Origin: Acidobacteriota bacterium
GTDB lineage: Bacteria; Acidobacteriota; Terriglobia; Acidiferrales; UBA7541
Assembly (NCBI GenBank): GCA_028876695.1
Contig: JAGWRH010000117.1
Location: 1-19,499, forward strand
Length of the DNA: 19,499 nt
Direction: 5' to 3'
Position numbers and translations under genes: made by a program. Numbering within the stretch: position 1 is the first letter of the stretch; every line of letters starts with the position of its first letter. A model generated the notes under the pieces. That model was not told where the DNA came from. It saw nothing but the letters and a program-made list of their open reading frames with translations, and made no database searches. This document shows, one piece after another, positions 1 to 5,879 of the stretch.

Positions 1-300
1 GAGGCCGAGGCCGCTTAAGAACAGCAACGGCACCAGATAAGACGTGACGACCGGCTGGATGTGCACAGGCACCTTCAGCGGACTGGCATACCCACCCGCG
101 AAGTACTGAATCACCCCGGCGAGTAACATATACAACAGCCCCTGCCGTAGCTTGCGGTTCCCGCCACTATCGAAACTAACGGAATGCCGGACTGCCGCTT
201 GAGAGCCCGGCACGGGCGGCACTGCCTCTCTACAAAACGGACAGTGGGAGTGCGTGACGGAAATCATCTTGCCGCAGAACGGACATTGGCGCGCAGGCAT
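1..300 (-). CDS. Zinc-ribbon membrane protein, partial (C-terminus beyond left edge)
   Basis: Translating the minus strand from the ATG at 300 gives 100 codons with no stop before the window edge, so the gene is cut. The N-terminus starts MPARQCPFCGKMIS and carries two CPFC knuckles (Cys6/Cys9 and Cys20/Cys23), the pattern of a small four-cysteine zinc ribbon. A polar linker follows, then a hydrophobic stretch around residues 65-75 (LLYMLLAGVIQYFAGG) and another starting near residue 88 (VVTSYLVPLLFLSGLGL). It therefore looks like a membrane protein with a cytoplasmic zinc-ribbon head. A G-rich stretch (GGGGGAA) about 8 nt before the ATG could serve as ribosome binding site, and a sigma70-like promoter lies just upstream. 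No family can be named from the visible part; its function is unknown. The paired CxxC motifs and the lack of stops make it a real gene rather than a chance frame. Confidence 0.72.
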   Translation of the reverse strand, partial: MPARQCPFCGKMISVTHSHCPFCREAVPPVPGSQAAVRHSVSFDSGGNRKLRQGLLYMLLAGVIQYFAGGYASPLKVPVHIQPVVTSYLVPLLFLSGLGL

Positions 301-321
301 GCTGTGGTTCCCCCGCTTCCT

Positions 322-350
322 ATCGTAGGCGGCACCCGCCGATGGGTCAA
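322..350 (-). promoter_or_regulatory. Candidate sigma70-type promoter for the zinc-ribbon gene
   Basis: On the minus strand the bases at 350-345 read TTGACC and those at 327-322 read TACGAT, separated by exactly 17 nt. That is 5/6 and 4/6 matches to the -35 and -10 consensus with ideal spacing. A start site near 315 would give a leader of about 15 nt before the ATG at 300. The spacer contains a small GGCGG-CAC-CCGCC hairpin (328-340). This was found by eye; promoters in Acidobacteriota are poorly characterised. Confidence 0.5.
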
Positions 351-360
351 ATGCTGGGGT

Positions 361-391
361 ACAAACAGTAAACACCCGGTCCATCTGGGTG
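361..391 (-). terminator. Weak candidate terminator after the rhodanese gene
   Basis: On the minus strand CACCC at 391-387 can pair with GGGTG at 377-373. The stem extends with one mismatch, and the downstream run TTTACTGTTTG is only moderately T-rich. It sits 16 bp after the rhodanese stop codon and just before the promoter of the next gene, which is the expected place. The stem is imperfect and the T tract is broken, so the call is tentative. Confidence 0.33.
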
Positions 392-406
392 CGGCCGAAG
401 TGGCGG

Positions 407-958
407 TCAATTCCCTTTCGCGGTCGGATAACCCTTCGAATACCAATCCGTGTAGAAGTTGGTCGGCAGAATCAAGGCGCGCACGCGCGTGAAGCCCATC
501 GATTGCAGGGCCCGGAACGCAGGCCGCAAATTGGGACAATGTACCAGCGGGCAGCAGCCGCAATACACAACCAAGTTCGTCGATCGGGGGAGGCGTTGCG
601 CCCACTTTCTTAGCCCTTCGATTGCTTCGGCGTTAAATCCAGGTCCCTGATACACCGCGCCGGGAATATGGCCGCCCAAATACAACGCGTGGGGGCTGAC
701 GCATACGACCACCGGGCGCCCGCTCGCCGGACCAGTGATCTCCTTCGCAAGGGCCGCTGGTTCTACTGTCTGCTGGGTGGTCCACGGATCGGGCTGGGGG
801 GCTTGGGATCGGCTGGAACCGGCTAATTTCCGGCTGTTCGCTGGCGCGGGTGCCGGAAATACCGGTCGCGCGTGCGCCAGAACAAGACCGAACGCGAGAA
901 TTGCGAGCCCTACCGAGGAACACATCCATATAGACAGACGATTCGAACTGAGACGCAT
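407..958 (-). CDS. Exported rhodanese-like domain protein
   Basis: This is a 183-residue protein if started at the ATG at 958, which has AGGAG 10 nt upstream. A GTG at 988 with GGAGG 9 nt upstream would add 10 residues and cannot be excluded. The N-terminus is a signal peptide (positive start, hydrophobic core SVGLAILAFGLVLA, likely cleavage after AHA), so the domain should be periplasmic. After a Pro/Ser-rich linker there is one rhodanese domain: a VVVCVSPHALYLGGHIPGAV segment typical of the fold, then the active-site loop VVYCGCCPLVHCPNLRPA with a Cys cluster instead of a plain single-Cys loop. Rhodanese domains carry sulfane sulfur on a loop Cys or act in thiol chemistry; the substrate here is unknown. 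It stands alone between two terminators, so it is probably monocistronic. A TACAAT -10-like hexamer lies at 1022-1017, but no good -35 goes with it. Confidence 0.85.
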   Translation of the reverse strand: MRLSSNRLSIWMCSSVGLAILAFGLVLAHARPVFPAPAPANSRKLAGSSRSQAPQPDPWTTQQTVEPAALAKEITGPASGRPVVVCVSPHALYLGGHIPGAVYQGPGFNAEAIEGLRKWAQRLPRSTNLVVYCGCCPLVHCPNLRPAFRALQSMGFTRVRALILPTNFYTDWYSKGYPTAKGN

Positions 959-1094
959 CGTTTTTTCACTCCTGGCAAGGGCCTTCACCGCGCCGGGCCT
1001 CCGTTAGGTTGGCTCGATTGTACCGCGATTGCAATTCTGCGGAGGCAACACAAGCATCAATATGCGCCGGTCGCCATCAGTGATCAGCCGACAC

Positions 1095-1119
1095 AAAAAA
1101 GCGGGCCGCGCGGGCCCGC
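1095..1119 (-). terminator. Rho-independent terminator after the Ton/TPR operon
   Basis: On the minus strand GCGGGCC (1119-1113), a 5-nt loop and GGCCCGC (1107-1101) form a perfect 7-bp GC stem, followed at once by six T (1100-1095). It lies 37 bp beyond the stop of the TPR lipoprotein gene, so it closes that transcription unit and separates it from the rhodanese gene. Confidence 0.9.
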
Positions 1120-1156
1120 CCTTTGTTGCCCTAATTGGCCGATTCGAAACCGAGTC

Positions 1157-1981
1157 TTACGAAGGCTGTATTCCCGCTTTCTTCTGCTTGATGGCTTTCA
1201 CCTGCTCGACTAACTCGTCGGCCTTCTTGAGGTCATCCTCGCGGGCTTCCTTGGACGTCTCCATATCGGCCTTCTGGCGGTACATCAGATTCAGATAGGC
1301 CATGGCGTCGTCGTAATCCGGCTTCAGAGTGATGGACTTCTCGAGATCGCCGATTCCTTCATCAACGATCTGAGAATATTTATCCGAAAACTGGCTCCGA
1401 AGCTTATCCGGCAGGGGATCGTTTTCCTTGATCTGCCGCTTGGCATTGGCTGTGCGGTTATATTCGTCGCGCATGTCTCGGTTCGCCCGGTATGAGAGCG
1501 CCCAATCGATCACACCGACCCAGTAGTAGGGTTCAGGGTCATTGGGACTGATCTGAACGTGTTTTTCGTGGTACGACTTCGCATCGTTCAGTTTGCTCTC
1601 GTCGAACGGGGTGGTGCCCATGTTGTAGAGCAGCGAACCGATTCCGTCGATGGCCGAAAGGTTATTCGGGTCATTCTGGAGAATTTCCTTGTATACCGCG
1701 ATCGCCGATTGCGCATTGCGCAGGTTTTCCGGCGATGGTGCGCCCGGGATATATTGGCTGGCGTACGCTGCGGCCAGGTACAGTTTCGCGTTCGTCAGAG
1801 TGGGATCGAGTTCCTGGGCGTTTTTAAAATCTTCGATGGCCGCATCGAACTGCGCGTTTTTGTATGCTTGGACGCCCTTGTTCAGCTGATCCCGCGCGCG
1901 CAGTTTATTGCATCCGGCGCCGGCGCCGAACGCACCGAGCAGCACAGCCGCGACAAACGAAACGTGAAGCTTGCGTCCCAT
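1157..1981 (-). CDS. TPR-repeat lipoprotein
   Basis: A longer frame opens at 2050, but the ATG at 1981 has AAGGAG 6 nt upstream and gives a clean lipoprotein signal, so I choose it (274 aa). The signal is MGRKLHVSFVAAVLLGAF followed by GAGAGC. Cys24 is the likely lipidated residue, though Gly rather than Leu at -3 makes the lipobox atypical. The mature protein is helical with tetratricopeptide-type repeats, clearest at KGVQAYKNAQFDAAIEDF with its ELDP end, then a YKEIL-QNDPNN unit, a HVQISPNDPEPYYWVG unit and IGDLEKSITLKPDYDDAMAY. The C-terminus is a Lys/Glu-rich helix. TPRs are protein-binding scaffolds; the partner is unknown. It is the last gene of the sec-ton run, 102 bp after the second exbD and before a strong terminator. 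That suggests a periplasmic or outer-membrane role linked to the Ton system, but this is inference. Confidence 0.88.
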   Translation of the reverse strand: MGRKLHVSFVAAVLLGAFGAGAGCNKLRARDQLNKGVQAYKNAQFDAAIEDFKNAQELDPTLTNAKLYLAAAYASQYIPGAPSPENLRNAQSAIAVYKEILQNDPNNLSAIDGIGSLLYNMGTTPFDESKLNDAKSYHEKHVQISPNDPEPYYWVGVIDWALSYRANRDMRDEYNRTANAKRQIKENDPLPDKLRSQFSDKYSQIVDEGIGDLEKSITLKPDYDDAMAYLNLMYRQKADMETSKEAREDDLKKADELVEQVKAIKQKKAGIQPS

Positions 1982-1987
1982 CCTAAT

Positions 1988-1993
1988 CTCCTT
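1988..1993 (-). promoter_or_regulatory. Ribosome binding site fixing the TPR lipoprotein start
   Basis: AAGGAG on the minus strand stands 6 nt before the ATG at 1981. The upstream in-frame start at 2050 lacks such a site, and using it would bury the signal peptide behind 23 polar residues. Confidence 0.75.
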
Positions 1994-2083
1994 AATGTTC
2001 GCCAAAACGGAAGCGGCGGGAGGCCGTCCGCGGCTACGGCTCGGCCGCACACGTCAGCCAGGCCGGCCTTCCCTGATAGACGA

Positions 2084-2509
2084 CTACTGCCCCGCCTCGA
2101 TCTTTGCCGTAATCAATCCGACGTGATCGATTCCCGAGCCGCGCATGATGTCGATCGCGTGCGCCACTTGCGAAAACTCCACGTTATCGTCACCCTTGAC
2201 GAACGCGATCCGGTCGGCCCGTTCCTTGAAGATGTCGAACAGTCGCGTACCCAGATCGTTCCAAGTCGCTTGATCCTGATTGATTTTCAATTGCCCGTTC
2301 GCCAACACCTGCACGACAATCGTTCGGCTATCGGGTTGAGCCTGCTTTTGATTCGGCGGTGCCGGCTGGGGAACCAACGTCTTCAGCCCAGTGGGCGTCC
2401 GCGGTGTGATCACCATGAAAATGATGATTAGCACCAGCAGCACGTCAATCAATGGAACGACGTTTGGCTCCGATACGACACCTTTACCACCGCCCACGCT
2501 CATTGCCAT
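2084..2509 (-). CDS. exbD: ExbD/TolR-family biopolymer transport protein, second copy
   Basis: The protein has 141 aa, the usual ExbD size. A short cytoplasmic tail ends in EPNVVPLIDVLLVLIIIFMV, the hallmark N-terminal transmembrane helix with the conserved Asp (Asp22) that takes part in proton coupling. The periplasmic domain follows, with the repeated beta-alpha pattern ending in VAHAIDIMRGSGIDHVGLIT. In the family, ExbD sits with ExbB in the inner membrane and passes proton-motive energy to TonB. GGAGGAG lies 7 nt before the ATG. The gene starts 35 bp after the first exbD. The two copies differ clearly: this one has a Gly-rich N-terminus and a longer Pro/Gln linker after the helix. TolR is the alternative name, but the adjacent tonB favours ExbD. 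Confidence 0.9.
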   Translation of the reverse strand: MAMSVGGGKGVVSEPNVVPLIDVLLVLIIIFMVITPRTPTGLKTLVPQPAPPNQKQAQPDSRTIVVQVLANGQLKINQDQATWNDLGTRLFDIFKERADRIAFVKGDDNVEFSQVAHAIDIMRGSGIDHVGLITAKIEAGQ

Positions 2510-2544
2510 AAGAATGCTCCTCCGCCAAAAAACTGCGTGTTCGC

Positions 2545-3012
2545 CTACTCCGCCGGTCCTGTTGCTGACGTCGGCGGTGCAGGCGGAAGAGGCCGGTTCG
2601 GCTGAATGTGTTCCGTCAGCAGGCCGAGATCCTCGACGCCGGCCGAGCGCACCGCATCGACGGCTTTCACTACGTCGCCGTACTTTGCGCGCGCATCGGC
2701 GCGGATATAGACCGTCTTATCGAGACGATTGGAGATCAAATCCTTTACTTGATCGGTGACTTGATCGAGCGTGATCTCTTTGTTCCCGAGGTACGTTCCG
2801 CCATCGCGAGTAACGGCCACGATGATGGCATCGTCCTTATCCGCGTTCTGCATCTGGTCCGTGTTCTGCGCGGCGGCCATGTCCACCGAAACTCCCTTGT
2901 GCAACATGGGCGTGATCACCATGAAGATGATCAGCAACACCAGCATGATGTCCGCCATGGGGATGACGTTGGGCGAAGCCATCACCGGCGGTGCTTTGGG
3001 TTTGTAAGCCAT
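2545..3012 (-). CDS. exbD: ExbD/TolR-family biopolymer transport protein, first copy
   Basis: This 155-aa protein has a short N-terminal tail and one transmembrane helix containing SPNVIPMADIMLVLLIIFMV. Asp21 is at the position of the conserved ExbD proton-path aspartate. The periplasmic domain includes TVYIRADARAKYGDVVKAVD and AGVEDLGLLTE, the typical ExbD ending, followed by a Pro-rich tail (PLPPAPPTSATGPAE). It begins only 4 nt after the exbB stop, which indicates translational coupling. The Shine-Dalgarno is weak (AGGGCC directly before the ATG), consistent with coupling. It probably works with the upstream ExbB and the TonB two genes upstream; whether both ExbD copies share one complex cannot be told. 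Confidence 0.92.
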   Translation of the reverse strand: MAYKPKAPPVMASPNVIPMADIMLVLLIIFMVITPMLHKGVSVDMAAAQNTDQMQNADKDDAIIVAVTRDGGTYLGNKEITLDQVTDQVKDLISNRLDKTVYIRADARAKYGDVVKAVDAVRSAGVEDLGLLTEHIQPNRPLPPAPPTSATGPAE

Positions 3013-3016
3013 GGCC

Positions 3017-3745
3017 CTACTTCTTTCCGCTCCGGCGCGTGATGAAGTAGTTGATCAGCTCCATCGAGGAGTTGTCCATCTCCACGTCGAAAGCTTCCAC
3101 GCGATTCGTAAAGTAGTTGAAAGTCCACACTGCCGGCACGGCCACGAGCAAGCCCAGAGCGGTGGTCACCAGCGCTTCGGCGATACCGCCGGCGACGGCC
3201 GCCAGTCCAGTCATCTTGGTGTTGGCGATGCCTTTAAATGCGTTAATGATGCCCATAACCGTGCCAAACAATCCGACGAATGGAGCCGTCGAACCGATCG
3301 TCGCGAGCCCGGAAAGGCCGCGCTTCATTTCCGCATGCACGATGGCTACGGAGCGCTCCAGCCCGCGCCGAGCCGCTTCAATCACCTCTTCATCGCTTAC
3401 CTGCGCCGATGCCGCCTGGAACTCCGAAAGGCCCGTGGCAACCACCTTGGCGATGTGGCTCTTCTTGTTACGCTCGGCGATCGAAATCGCCTCGTCCAGC
3501 TTGTTGTCCTTCAGGGCGCCGGCAACCTGTTGCACGAAAACCCGCGACTGCTTTCGCGCCGCGCTGTACATCAGCCAGCGATCGATCATGATGCCCACCG
3601 ACCATGCGGACATGATGAACAATATGATCACCACGACCCGCGCCGGCCAGCCCATGCTGTGCCACATGTCGATCAGGTTCCAGCTGACGCCGGCGTTGCC
3701 ACCCTGGTCCTGCAAAAGAAACGCCCAAAACAAATTCGCAAGCAT
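3017..3745 (-). CDS. exbB: ExbB/TolQ/MotA-family proton channel protein
   Basis: I use the ATG at 3745 because AGGAGG lies 10 nt upstream. The in-frame GTG three codons earlier sits right against that site. The 242-aa product has the ExbB layout: a periplasmic N-terminus, TM1 around residues 35-54, a long cytoplasmic helical region, then TM2 (about 145-170) and TM3 (about 188-212). The signature GLATIGSTAPFVGLFGTVMG matches the MotA/TolQ/ExbB domain. ExbB pentamers surround the ExbD helices and form the proton-driven motor for TonB. The gene follows tonB after 107 bp that contain a hairpin, and is followed 4 nt later by exbD. A TolQ assignment is possible by sequence alone; the tonB neighbour and the absence of tolB/pal in view argue for ExbB. 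Confidence 0.92.
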   Translation of the reverse strand: MLANLFWAFLLQDQGGNAGVSWNLIDMWHSMGWPARVVVIILFIMSAWSVGIMIDRWLMYSAARKQSRVFVQQVAGALKDNKLDEAISIAERNKKSHIAKVVATGLSEFQAASAQVSDEEVIEAARRGLERSVAIVHAEMKRGLSGLATIGSTAPFVGLFGTVMGIINAFKGIANTKMTGLAAVAGGIAEALVTTALGLLVAVPAVWTFNYFTNRVEAFDVEMDNSSMELINYFITRRSGKK

Positions 3746-3755
3746 AAAGTTCACT

Positions 3756-3761
3756 CCTCCT
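3756..3761 (-). promoter_or_regulatory. Ribosome binding site deciding the exbB start
   Basis: AGGAGG on the minus strand is 10 nt from the ATG at 3745 but only 1 nt from the GTG at 3754. This favours the ATG as start. Confidence 0.65.
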
Positions 3762-3777
3762 CGTCACCCTTCGATCG

Positions 3778-3796
3778 CGGCAGTCAGATTCTGCCG
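3778..3796 (-). promoter_or_regulatory. Perfect hairpin in the tonB-exbB gap
   Basis: CGGCAG (minus strand 3796-3791), a 7-nt loop and CTGCCG (3783-3778) form a perfect 6-bp stem. It lies 32 nt upstream of the exbB start. It has no T tract, so it is not a terminator. It might stabilise or process the mRNA or set the tonB:exbB ratio. This is structure seen in sequence; the function is guesswork. Confidence 0.4.
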
Positions 3797-3852
3797 GTCG
3801 CAAATCCCAAACCGAAACAATTCCCGGCCCCGCGCAAGCGGTGCCGAGTTTT

Positions 3853-4560
3853 TCACTCACCACCCAACGAAAACACAACCTGAATCGTCGTATCGACTTC
3901 CACCGGCTCGCCGTTCAGCTGCGTCGGCTGATACTTCCACTGTCGCACCGCGTCCATAGCCGCGCGCATCAGCAGCGCCGGTCCGGAAACGTACGTCAGT
4001 TCCTGGATGGAACCGTCTTTCGCGATGACAGCGTGCAGAACCACGGTTCCGGAAATGTGAGCCGTCTTCGCGATCTGCGGATATACGGGCAGAATTTGAC
4101 GTTCCAGCTTGGCCGCTTCCACGTTGCCGCCGACGCGAATACGCTGAGGGGTCACAGGCTTTGGTGGAGGCGGCGGAGCGCCCAGCCCCGCTATGATGCC
4201 GCCGGGAATACCCGTGCCCCCCGCGACACCGGTGCCACCGGCGGCGCCGATATCCGGCGCTTCGTCTTTGACCATCTCAATCTTCTTTGGGATCACAGTC
4301 GGTGCAACCATCTTTTGCGGCGTAACGATCTGCGGCCGCCGAATCACTTCGGTTTTCGGTGGCGGTGGCGGTGGCGGCGGCGGAGGAGGCGGCGCCACCA
4401 GGAACGTCGTCAGCATCGCGTTCGGCAGCGCCTCGGTATAAATCAGCGGAATCAAAATCATCACGCCCACGATGGCAAACTGCAGAAGCATCGCAAGCGT
4501 CACGCTCCACGATTTATGCGTCCGTTTTCCCTGTCCCGATACCACCATCTGATCGAACAT
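3853..4560 (-). CDS. tonB: TonB-family energy transducer
   Basis: The 235-aa protein has the TonB plan. A short basic cytoplasmic N-terminus leads into one transmembrane anchor (about residues 17-40), then a Pro-rich periplasmic spacer and a C-terminal TonB domain from about residue 150. That domain is marked by LPVYPQIAKTAHISGTVVL, then AVIAKDGSIQELTYVSG and VRQWKYQPTQLNGEPV. TonB transmits ExbB/ExbD motor energy to outer-membrane transporters. The spacer opens with 12 consecutive prolines (residues 57-68) and also holds a GGTGVAGGTG repeat and a second PPPPP run. AAGGAG lies 7 nt before the ATG. The gene starts 3 nt after the secF stop, so its ribosome site overlaps the end of secF and co-transcription with secDF is very likely. 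Which outer-membrane receptor it serves is not shown here. Confidence 0.92.
   Translation of the reverse strand: MFDQMVVSGQGKRTHKSWSVTLAMLLQFAIVGVMILIPLIYTEALPNAMLTTFLVAPPPPPPPPPPPPKTEVIRRPQIVTPQKMVAPTVIPKKIEMVKDEAPDIGAAGGTGVAGGTGIPGGIIAGLGAPPPPPKPVTPQRIRVGGNVEAAKLERQILPVYPQIAKTAHISGTVVLHAVIAKDGSIQELTYVSGPALLMRAAMDAVRQWKYQPTQLNGEPVEVDTTIQVVFSLGGE
4357..4392 (-). repeat. Run of 12 proline codons inside tonB
   Basis: Twelve consecutive CCN codons (CCG, CCA and CCT mixed) encode residues 57-68 of TonB, directly after the membrane anchor. Mixed codon use shows the tract is not a simple trinucleotide slippage product only. Such runs stall ribosomes and depend on elongation factor P in known bacteria. 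Confidence 0.95.
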
Positions 4561-4563
4561 AAC

Positions 4564-5787
4564 CTATCTCCTTGCGGCGGCTGGCACGCGCTTTCCGGCT
4601 GCGGATCCGGCACGTACCGCCACTCCCTTCCCACCACCGAACTTGTTCCAGGCCACCACGATCGGCGCCGCGATGCCAAAGCTGGAGTACGTTCCTATCA
4701 CAACTCCGACCACCATGGCAAAGGAGAACGATCGCAGCACCTGTCCGCCCAGAAGGTACAAAACCAACACCGTCAGAAACGTCAGCCCGCTCGTCAGAAT
4801 GGTCCGGGAGAGGGTCTGATTAATCGATTTATTGACGATTTCCGCGAACGATTCGCGCCGCATCAGCCGCAGATTTTCGCGCACACGGTCGAAAATCACG
4901 ATGGTGTCGTTCATCGAGTAGCCGACCAGCGTCAGGAGCGCGGCGATAACCGTGAGCGATATTTCATAATGGAATAGGGAGAAGAAGCCCAGTGTGATCA
5001 GCACGTCGTGGAAAACGGCGATCACGGCGGCTGCGCCATATACCCACTCGAACCGGAAAGCAACGTACACCAGCATGCCTGCGAGGGCGTAAATCGTGGC
5101 CCAGAATGCCTGGCTTCGCAATTGGGCGCCCACCGTCGGACCCACTGCTTCGGCATCGCGAACCACGAAATTGCTCAGCGCGTAATCATGTTGGAGCGTG
5201 TGGATCACTGCCGGCGTAACGCCCGGAACGCTGCTCAGTTCGTCAAAGTTAGCCACGATGCCGCCGTGTTGTGAATCTCGCGCGGCAGTGATCGCGTTCG
5301 AAACTTGCGTGTATCGGTCGCCGGCGTTCACGCCAAGCGACAGCGGATCCTTCTGTAATAGGTCGGCCGCCAGAGCCGACGCGCTGGCCTCGTTGAAGTC
5401 GGGCCGGCCGGAGGCATCCGTGCCAAACGTCTTGTGCAGCACGTCCAGGATCTCTTGCTTGTCGGAGTCCAGCGTGTCCTCATTCCTGCTCTGCGCCAGG
5501 CCGATCATTACGTCATTTCGGGATCCCACGCTGTTGGAATCGCTGATCGTCTGGATCGAACTGTTCTTCAGTCCGGCGTCCGAGAGGCCTTTGCGAATCT
5601 GCTGAACTGGCGGCGGGCCGGAAAAGCGAACGTTTACGAGCGTGCCGCCTCGGAAGTCAATCCCGTAAGTCATTCCGCCATGGCGCCAGATCGAAATCCA
5701 GCCGATTGCGAGAAGTATTAAAGACAAAGCGATGAAGTACTTCGCCTTGCCCATCCAGTCGATATTTACGTCGTGAAAGAATTCCAT
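4564..5787 (-). CDS. secF: Protein translocase subunit SecF, with enlarged periplasmic domain
   Basis: SecF, with SecD, uses the proton gradient to help pull exported proteins out of SecYEG. TM1 is at about residues 17-34, followed by the P1 motif YGIDFRGGTLVNVRF (41-55). The conserved VGPTVGAQLRS (215-225) precedes TM2, and the membrane motif GYSMNDTIVIFDRVREN (289-305) is the SecF proton-path signature. Length is 407 aa, against roughly 300-320 for typical SecF. The extra residues lie between about 110 and 205, inside the periplasmic domain, and include SSVPGVTPAVIHTLQ (185-199), which resembles a helix-hairpin-helix turn. The gene starts 92 bp after secD, without a strong Shine-Dalgarno, and ends 3 nt before tonB. 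Assignment as SecF is secure; the role of the insertion is unknown. Confidence 0.96.
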   Translation of the reverse strand: MEFFHDVNIDWMGKAKYFIALSLILLAIGWISIWRHGGMTYGIDFRGGTLVNVRFSGPPPVQQIRKGLSDAGLKNSSIQTISDSNSVGSRNDVMIGLAQSRNEDTLDSDKQEILDVLHKTFGTDASGRPDFNEASASALAADLLQKDPLSLGVNAGDRYTQVSNAITAARDSQHGGIVANFDELSSVPGVTPAVIHTLQHDYALSNFVVRDAEAVGPTVGAQLRSQAFWATIYALAGMLVYVAFRFEWVYGAAAVIAVFHDVLITLGFFSLFHYEISLTVIAALLTLVGYSMNDTIVIFDRVRENLRLMRRESFAEIVNKSINQTLSRTILTSGLTFLTVLVLYLLGGQVLRSFSFAMVVGVVIGTYSSFGIAAPIVVAWNKFGGGKGVAVRAGSAAGKRVPAAARR

Positions 5788-5879
5788 GCCCAGTTCTATC
5801 CGTTTACCTTTGACACCGCCACAACCCGTTTTGTTCCCGAAGCCGCCGCTCGAAGATCTTCCGGCCCGTCAAAACCCGC

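Noticed and set aside
1017..1022. TACAAT as -10 of a rhodanese promoter
   Set aside because: No acceptable -35 hexamer is found 16-18 nt upstream; the nearest candidate, TTGCCT, is 20 nt away.
1029..1298. Plus-strand frames between the rhodanese and TPR genes
   Set aside because: They run through the terminator at 1095-1119 and into the TPR coding region, with no ribosome site or recognisable feature.
2060..2069. AGGCCGGCCT palindrome in the exbD-lipoprotein gap
   Set aside because: It is short, GC-only and has no T tract; expected by chance in GC-rich DNA.
3011..3959. Long plus-strand frames opposite exbB
   Set aside because: The compositions are His/Arg-rich and they overlap an unmistakable ExbB with family motifs.
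4193..4441. Glycine-run plus-strand frame
   Set aside because: It is the complement of the proline-codon tract of tonB.
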